A DNA stretch of 64,000 nucleotides from Plantago elongata (Eukaryota; Streptophyta; Magnoliopsida; Lamiales; Plantaginaceae): NCBI GenBank assembly GCA_036897095.1, contig JAYMSP010000122.1:1-64000 (forward strand). Reading direction: 5' to 3'. Within the stretch, counting starts at the first letter, position 1; each line of letters starts with the position of its first letter. The position numbers and the translations under genes are program-made. Positions 57,997-64,000 of the stretch are shown here, in pieces. A model generated the notes under the pieces. That model saw nothing but the letters and a program-made list of their open reading frames with translations, did not search any database and was not told the origin of the DNA.

Positions 57997-60900
57997 CTAT
58001 TGGCCGTTTAAGGATTTCTGAGATTTCCTAGAGTTGTAGATCTTGGCATACACTTTCTTGGTTCTGACAGATAGCACAACATCGAGAACAAACCCGACAA
58101 TGCATGCAACTGCCATGACCACAAATACGAGCCTGTAGCAGTGCGACCCTATGCATGTGTTGCCACCCCCAGCTGTTCGTACTGCCTGAGCATCGTATAG
58201 ATAACCAGCAAGCAAGCCGGAGAAGAGGAATGAGCCAAGTGGGAGGTTCAGGATGAGTATGTTGTAGATTAGACCGTAGTATTTAAGTCCAAAGAGTTCA
58301 GAGGCGGTTGGAACTGTGACAGCAAGACGGACTCCATAGCAGATTCCAACGACTATGGATCCGAAGTATAGGGATCCGGGTAGAGCCACGGCCATCATGA
58401 TATAGCCAAGGGCCATGAGGATCTGGGAAGCAGCATTCCATATTGGTCTTGGTGTTCCAGCTTTCCTGTGAACAAGAACAAGTGACACAATTGTTTGAGA
58501 ACTTACACTGTGTTGTTAAGCTATATATGGTGCCATGTGAGCTAAATTATATTTGAATAAGAAATAATAATAACATTATTGCAGAATATACAATTTAACT
58601 ATTCACATTGTTGCGAGCCTTGTGACTTGTAGCAGAGCTGATGAATTTTCGTGCTTTCACAATCTAATTATGTACTTTTCATTTATCATTTAGTCACCCA
58701 TCAATTTTATATTTGCTCCGACTAGACTGTGACCACAAGATTTTAAATTCAACATGATATTTTGTGCAAAGCTAACCAGTGGTCCTTACTACCTACTCCT
58801 TTAAAACTTTACTTTGGGTAGGGACCATGAGAGTGGTACCGGTAAGGAGCAACCCATGGAAAAATAATACACCCTTCTCCGATCCCCGAACACATCCATC
58901 CCCTGGTGAACTTTCAACAATTCTTTTTAACCCAGAAGCTGAGCTGAGCAACTAGATCATTGTTGCTCATTTTGCACTATTGATCCAATAAGTGGTATAT
59001 TTTCGACAACAGATTCACTGAGCAAGTGGTATAAAGTGATCGCGGACATTCCACGCAGCAGTTTGTGATATAGGTAAAACATAAACAAATAGATTCACTG
59101 GTACCGCGTGCAGTATGACAAACCTGTAACTAAAGCATACAGAGCAAGAAGCCAAGAAATGTGTAGTGCATGATTAGGTATGCAAGCGTAACTATCACCC
59201 TATGGGATATTTAGCAAGACCCCACCATATACTAGATCTTTAAGTCTTTATACATGTTCTTTTCATTCTTTAAAAAACTTCCACTGACTTGCAGTACCAG
59301 TGCACATTTAGTCATCATCAAATGTAAGATAAGCACAACTTGTTAATAAACAAACTGAATAATCAATCTGTTCGTTTAGTTAAGATCTTTTAGGAAAGAA
59401 TGTACCTAATCTTGGATTTAATTAATATTTAATAGAGTTTACTTGTCCAAATACATGATACGATTTCCTTGCGAGCTAAGTCTCACGTGATTTAGGCCGC
59501 ATAAATATTAATTTACTATATATGTTGGTCCTATAACAAGATTTGGTATTAGATGTCAAACCATTTAGGGATTTTAAACACTAAACTGCTTTTGGTCAAT
59601 AGAGTTGTTATAAGCAGGTAAAGCATAAAGTGATTATAAAACAAGTGACTAATTTAGCAATGTAACAGTAAAAAAAGTAATCAGCTTACTTGATGAAGAA
59701 CTCGGAGATGGAACCGGATAATATACGTCCAAAGAAGCCCCAAATACTTGTGAGTGAAACAAAAATGGATACATCCGTGTACCCAAGAGCCAATCCCATT
59801 TGACCCATATTATTCATAACTGCAAGACCTGTTCCAACTCCACACAAGAAAGAAAGAAACAGAATCCAAAAATCCACTGTACTCAACGCTTCCAACACCG
59901 TGTGCTCTTCTCCCAGCACCGGCTTCCTCCTCTCACCAGAAGTCTTTTCAACCTCCACCTCTTCATCCTCATCGTCCTTCACCTCCGCAATCAATGGCAC
60001 AATCACGTCCTGTTCGAAATCCACAACTTCCGCACCTGAACGTACAAAACTCCTTGCAGCTAGGTAAATCGGAATGGCCATAGGCAAAGCAAGTAAAACC
60101 ACTAGTATCCCAGCAAATATTTGCGAAAACAAACGCCCATGATCACCCGATAAGTCAAACGCCAGTAAGTAAAGCGCAATTACAACTGCAAGAACGTTGA
60201 TTACAGCAAAGTATTTGGTTTCATCATTCTCCTCATCAACGGTGGATGAGGGCGGAATCTCCCGGAGGAAAAAGATAGCACAGAGACAGACAAGTAGTGG
60301 AATGGTAGCCAACATAAGTAGGAATTTCGCCGGGTCATCAGCAAACAGAGCAGAACAGAGGTCAGTGAAAATGGCCGTGCTTAAACCCACATACCCTTTC
60401 AGAATCCCCGAAACCGGACCCCGATTCTTGCGAAAATTGCGAATGCAGGTCACCAGGATCGCTGTATTCATCCATGTGGTGCTGTTCCCTCCCATACACA
60501 GAAAAATACACATCTGCAGATTCGTATACTATATTTAGTCACCCATGTCATCACAGACTAGTCTGATAAATAAACTGATGTCAAACCGAACAAGTCTCCT
60601 TGTTACAAGGCCCCACCTTCAAATGCCATAAGACTCATAACTCATAGGAATAATACTCATACTTCACCAATGTCAAACTTATCTAATCTAAACACCAAAA
60701 GTGAATGTCTTGATCTCAACTTCTCAAGTATGTTAGCAAAATAACTGTTTTTTATAACCATTTCCAATAAGCTAATCGAAATCTGCTTTTTTCCAATTCC
60801 AGATCCTATTTGCATATAAAAATCCATTCTGTTTACAATCTCATGAACCAAAAATCACTAAATTAATCTCAATTAAACTATCTCAAGTGTGTTAGCAAAA

Positions 60901-61425
60901 GAACTGTTTTTATAACCATTTCCAACAAGCTAATTAAAATCAGCTTCTTCCCAGATCCCATTTGCACGTAAAAATCCAATCTTTTTACAATTTAACGAAC
61001 CAAAATCACTAAACAACCTCAATTAAACCATTTACTTCAAAAATTATCTCAACATTACACAAATCGCAAACACCGAAATAATCACTTACCACCCAATAAG
61101 GAAGAGGCTGAATCCGGCCACTAACAACGAGCCACTGCACGCCGTACCCAACCAAACCTTCAATTGAGCCGATCAGCAGTATCACCGGCGTTGACAAATG
61201 GTCGGAAGCGAGTCCGGCGAGAATTCCGAACGCCTTTCCGACGTCTTTAGCGACGGACAAACTGTTGAGCTGGAGCTGAGTGAGACCCATAAGGGACTTG
61301 AGGGCGTCGGAGTAATTGGAGAATGTGTAATTGTTGCCGGAAATGGCCTGGACCCAAACGGCGGTGACGAAGCCCAGCCATTTTCCGGCGGGTGTGGCCG
61401 GAGAGAGCTTTGGAATGGGACCCAT
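57997..61425 (-). CDS. Nodulin-like / NFD4-type major facilitator transporter
   Basis: Three exons from the right: 61090-61425, 59690-60513, 57997-58465; 542 residues. The N-terminal half is the plant nodulin-like domain: KWLGFVTAVWVQAISGNNYT, FSNYSDALKSLMGLTQLQLN, SVAKDVGKAFGILAGLASDH, MCIFLCMGGNSTTWMNTAIL and GPVSGILKGYVGLSTAIFTD. A hydrophilic, acidic loop (VKDDEDEEVEVEKTSGERRK) separates it from the C-terminal half, with DFWILFLSFLCGVGTGLAVM, NNMGQMGLALGY and ISEFFIKKAGTPRPIW. About 12 membrane helices are expected. Relatives (Arabidopsis At1g74780/At1g18940 and NFD4) are membrane proteins whose substrates are mostly undefined. The start at 61425 gives MGPIPKLSPATPAGKW, the usual N-terminus. 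Intron 2 (58466-59689) shows no nested gene. Confidence 0.92.
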
Positions 61426-62225
61426 TGGTATTGGGAAAATGGAGAAATGAGAGAACTGATTTTTCGGAAGTTGAAAATGGGTTGTGGAAATGTGAGGAAT
61501 TTTTGGAGTTTGATGGCAGCGGGTATTTAAAGGTAGATATTATTTCTCTGCACATTGGTTGCAGTTTGAGAGTGTGATGAATAGAATTGAATAAAATAAA
61601 TAAAAAGTTTTTAATTGAATGAATTATAATTAAATTGAATCGAACTAAACTTGACGAGACTGAACTAAAATGATTTTAATTTAAAGAGGTAACAACCTTA
61701 ATAATTTTTTTGAGTTTTGAAAAATATTTTATTACGGAATGATAATGGACCAGAATTTGTCATGTTTAGTAAAATTAGTTGAAAATGTAGTTGGTAGTTG
61801 AATAATTAGTTTGTAGCTGATTAGGTATCCTTTTGTTTTTAACAATATCAAAACAACAATTCATTTAAAAAATTGCACATTTCCATAACGAATTTTTTGA
61901 ATAAAAAGGTTTATGAAACTAAAAATTTAATAGTTGTAAGTATGGTCTTAATATAATCTTTGTTTGTTTTCGTTGTTAATAAAAAGAGGAAGGCGGCACG
62001 AAGCATGCCGACTTGTGATCTTGGTTGTGGCAGAACAGAAATGGAATAGAATTTGTGTGGCTTTCACTTTTCTGTTACTGCTACTAATCAATTAACGAAC
62101 AGACATGTTCGTATTTTGTAAGGGAATATACTCATCTAGATTTTTATGGGAATCAATCTAAGATGAAGGTGGAACATGCCATCATAATCAATAACATGTA
62201 TTTGTATATAAACACATATCATTTA

Positions 62226-62369
62226 GGGTATTGATCAGGCATTTAAATGTTCCCATTTAACTCGATAAACGGTGATTTTGACTAAAATACACTTTAAATA
62301 GCCCTATTTTAATTTCATTTCAAACATAATTTCATCAAAATTCTCATTCAAATGTCATAACAATCAGCC
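62226..62369 (+). mobile_element. MITE-like element, family M1, copy 2
   Basis: The left end GGGTATTGATCAGGCATTTA and right end AATGTCATAACAATCAGCC form an imperfect inverted repeat. The interior CATTTAACTCGATAAAC and AAAATACACTTTAAATA matches copy 1 (3521-3678) and, inverted, copy 3 (63330-63486). Confidence 0.6.
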
Positions 62370-62912
62370 GTTAAACACTTATCATATACATTGTCATACC
62401 ATATATGTAACGTAAAACATTTCAGTCATGTTTTTGACGATAAATTAAACTCTTCTGAAGTTGGAAATATAATATGCCATTATACTCAATTTTAATATTC
62501 TTCTAAAGTTGGATCTTTACAATATCCCTCTATTGCTGATATGAACAATATAAAGTAATCTCATCTATATACTTTACCAATTCAAAATTAACACAACAAT
62601 GGTATCCAAATGAGAAGTTGTTTTTAAGTGCTCCTTGAATAGCTAGTAAGTTAGATCACGAGATAATTCATAAATAGGACGATATTTTCGTGCAATAATA
62701 CTCATCATATATTAGTATGTATATGATGATTTATTTCACGTGTTATATATATAATTACGTAAATCTAATGTATAAAATTCTATGATATAATGGATTACAA
62801 GACTTGCAGGAGTAGTAGCAATTCTAGGAAATTGGCCGGCATGGGAATTTGACCATTTTACTCGTTCATTTTAGACATTTAGTGCACGTCTCATTTTTCG
62901 ACTATATATATA

Positions 62913-63153
62913 CTCCTTCCGTCCCGATTTAAATGTTCCACGGAGCCGGATACAAATTTTAAGAAAAAGGTATAAAAGTAAGAAAGAAATTAATAAATTA
63001 TGAATGTGATTTGATAAAATATGAGAAATAGTAAATAAATTATAATAGATAATATATAAAGTATGAGATAAATTTTTATTTAAAAAAATAGAATTTAAAT
63101 TGAAATAGTTTAAAATGAAAAGTGGGACTTCTAAATCGAGACAGAATAGGGAG
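62913..63153. mobile_element. Stowaway-like MITE, second copy
   Basis: About 241 bases. The left end is CTCCTTCCGTCCCGATTTAA and the complement of the right end is CTCCCTATTCTGTCTCGATT, a Stowaway-type inverted repeat. TA precedes the left end; the right flank reads TC, so the duplication has decayed or the border is off by two bases. Confidence 0.65.
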
Positions 63154-63329
63154 TCTAACTCTAATCTACGGCTATGGATATCAAGTTGGCGCCTCAATTA
63201 AACTGTGTACTAATCGGGAAAGCAAAGTCTTGTACATGTCAACTTGCATTGATTCTGGCTTTTCCAACGTATGGGCCAATAATTAATCCAACAAACTCAT
63301 GTTTTTTACAACAATAAAAAAAGATACTC

Positions 63330-63486
63330 GGGCTGGTTGGCATGGCATTTAAATAGTCATTTGAATAGAATTTTAGCGAAATTATATTTGGAATAAAATT
63401 AAAATGAGGTATTTGAAGTGTATTTTAGGCTAAATCAATGTTCATCGAGTTAAATGGGGCATTTAAATGCCTGGTCAATCAACCCC
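63330..63486 (-). mobile_element. MITE-like element, family M1, copy 3
   Basis: An inverted copy, 157 bases, with the clearest ends: GGGCTGGTTGGCATGGCATT at one end and GGGGTTGATTGACCAGGCAT (complement) at the other, both followed by TTAAAT. It lies about 1 kb from copy 2 in the opposite orientation. Confidence 0.6.
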
Positions 63487-63614
63487 ACAATCCCACGACC
63501 TTAAAATTTTAGTTGGGTGGTGCAAAATAAATCCGGTATAGTTATATTTTATATTATATTTTAATTTAATTTAATTTAGTAAATTTATATTTAACTTATG
63601 TTTTTGACAATAAG

Positions 63615-63830
63615 TAAAGTTCATTATAACTCGTTTACCATTATCTTTTTAAATAGTTTTTCAACTTCATGAGTTTTTTAAATAAAAAGTTCTTTACATG
63701 AACGCGTAGCTTTTCAATCAAGCTATTTGATTTCAGAAGCTAACCAAGTGAGCTTGTTGAAAAACAAAAAGCTACCTAAACAGCTACCAGCTACATTTTC
63801 AACTACCAGTTAATTTTACTAATTAAACAG
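63615..63830 (+). mobile_element. MITE-like element, family M2, copy 2
   Basis: It matches 13745-13955: AAAAAGTTCTTTACATGAAC, CTTTTCAATCAAGCTATTTG, GAAGCTAACCAAGTGAGCTT and an end TTAATTTTACTAATTAAACA. Related sequence continues to the window end (63890-64000), so a second unit may be cut off there. Confidence 0.5.
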
Positions 63831-64000
63831 GGTCTAGGGCTAGATTTAGATCACTAAATGGTAAGAAAACTCAATTATGCAATTGTTAGACCATTTTACC
63901 ACTAAATTTTCAGTTAGTTTTTTAGTTAAGTGGGTTGTTTTTTTCAAAATTTATTAATGAACGTGTAGCTTCTTAAACAAGTTAGCTAGTTTGAGAAGCT

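Larger units (their letters stand above)
61426..64000. other. Repeat-rich right end of the window
   Basis: No gene is supported beyond the transporter promoter (minus-strand TTTAAATA at about 61524-61531). The region holds a fragment related to family M2 (about 61765-61830), two M1 copies, one Stowaway-like MITE and M2-like sequence up to the window end. Confidence 0.55.

Overview
This window looks like nuclear DNA of a eudicot plant. The genes have GT-AG introns with AT-rich interiors, the intergenic DNA is AT-rich and carries many MITE-like repeats and tRNA-derived SINE copies, and every recognisable protein belongs to a plant family. Species cannot be named from the sequence.

Layout, left to right. 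At 1-6187 are two glycine-rich cold-shock-domain RNA-binding proteins in tandem (+); the first is cut by the window edge. At 9885-19060 (-) is a complete eight-exon AUX1/LAX auxin influx carrier of 496 residues. Its third intron is about 5 kb and holds a complete two-exon gibberellin 3-oxidase on the opposite strand (15449-16910). At 25271-28059 (+) is a four-exon thaumatin-like protein. At 29196-33815 lies a decayed stretch: three F-box gene remnants and a truncated D-type cyclin relic.

The accessory core is 37159-49765. A second thaumatin-like gene, GPI-anchor type but with its frame disrupted by a G/C homopolymer tract, is followed by a short secreted CAP-like gene and a GH10 xylanase-like gene with a CBM22-like N-terminal region. 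The block then repeats: a copy of the last thaumatin exon, a second CAP-like gene and a second GH10 gene, in the same order and orientations. The second block also holds a truncated ribosomal protein eL19 paralogue. Shared promoter sequence between the two GH10 copies and shared intron sequence next to the thaumatin exon copy support a block duplication of cell-wall and defence genes.

At 51749-54484 (-) is an intronless CRINKLY4-family receptor kinase (ACR4 type, 911 residues), and at 57997-61425 (-) a three-exon nodulin-like/NFD4-type major facilitator transporter of 542 residues. The remaining sequence is intergenic, with MITEs, SINE copies and short tandem repeats.

Splice junctions were assigned by reading GT/AG (one GC/AG) sites that restore frame and match the family, not from transcripts.
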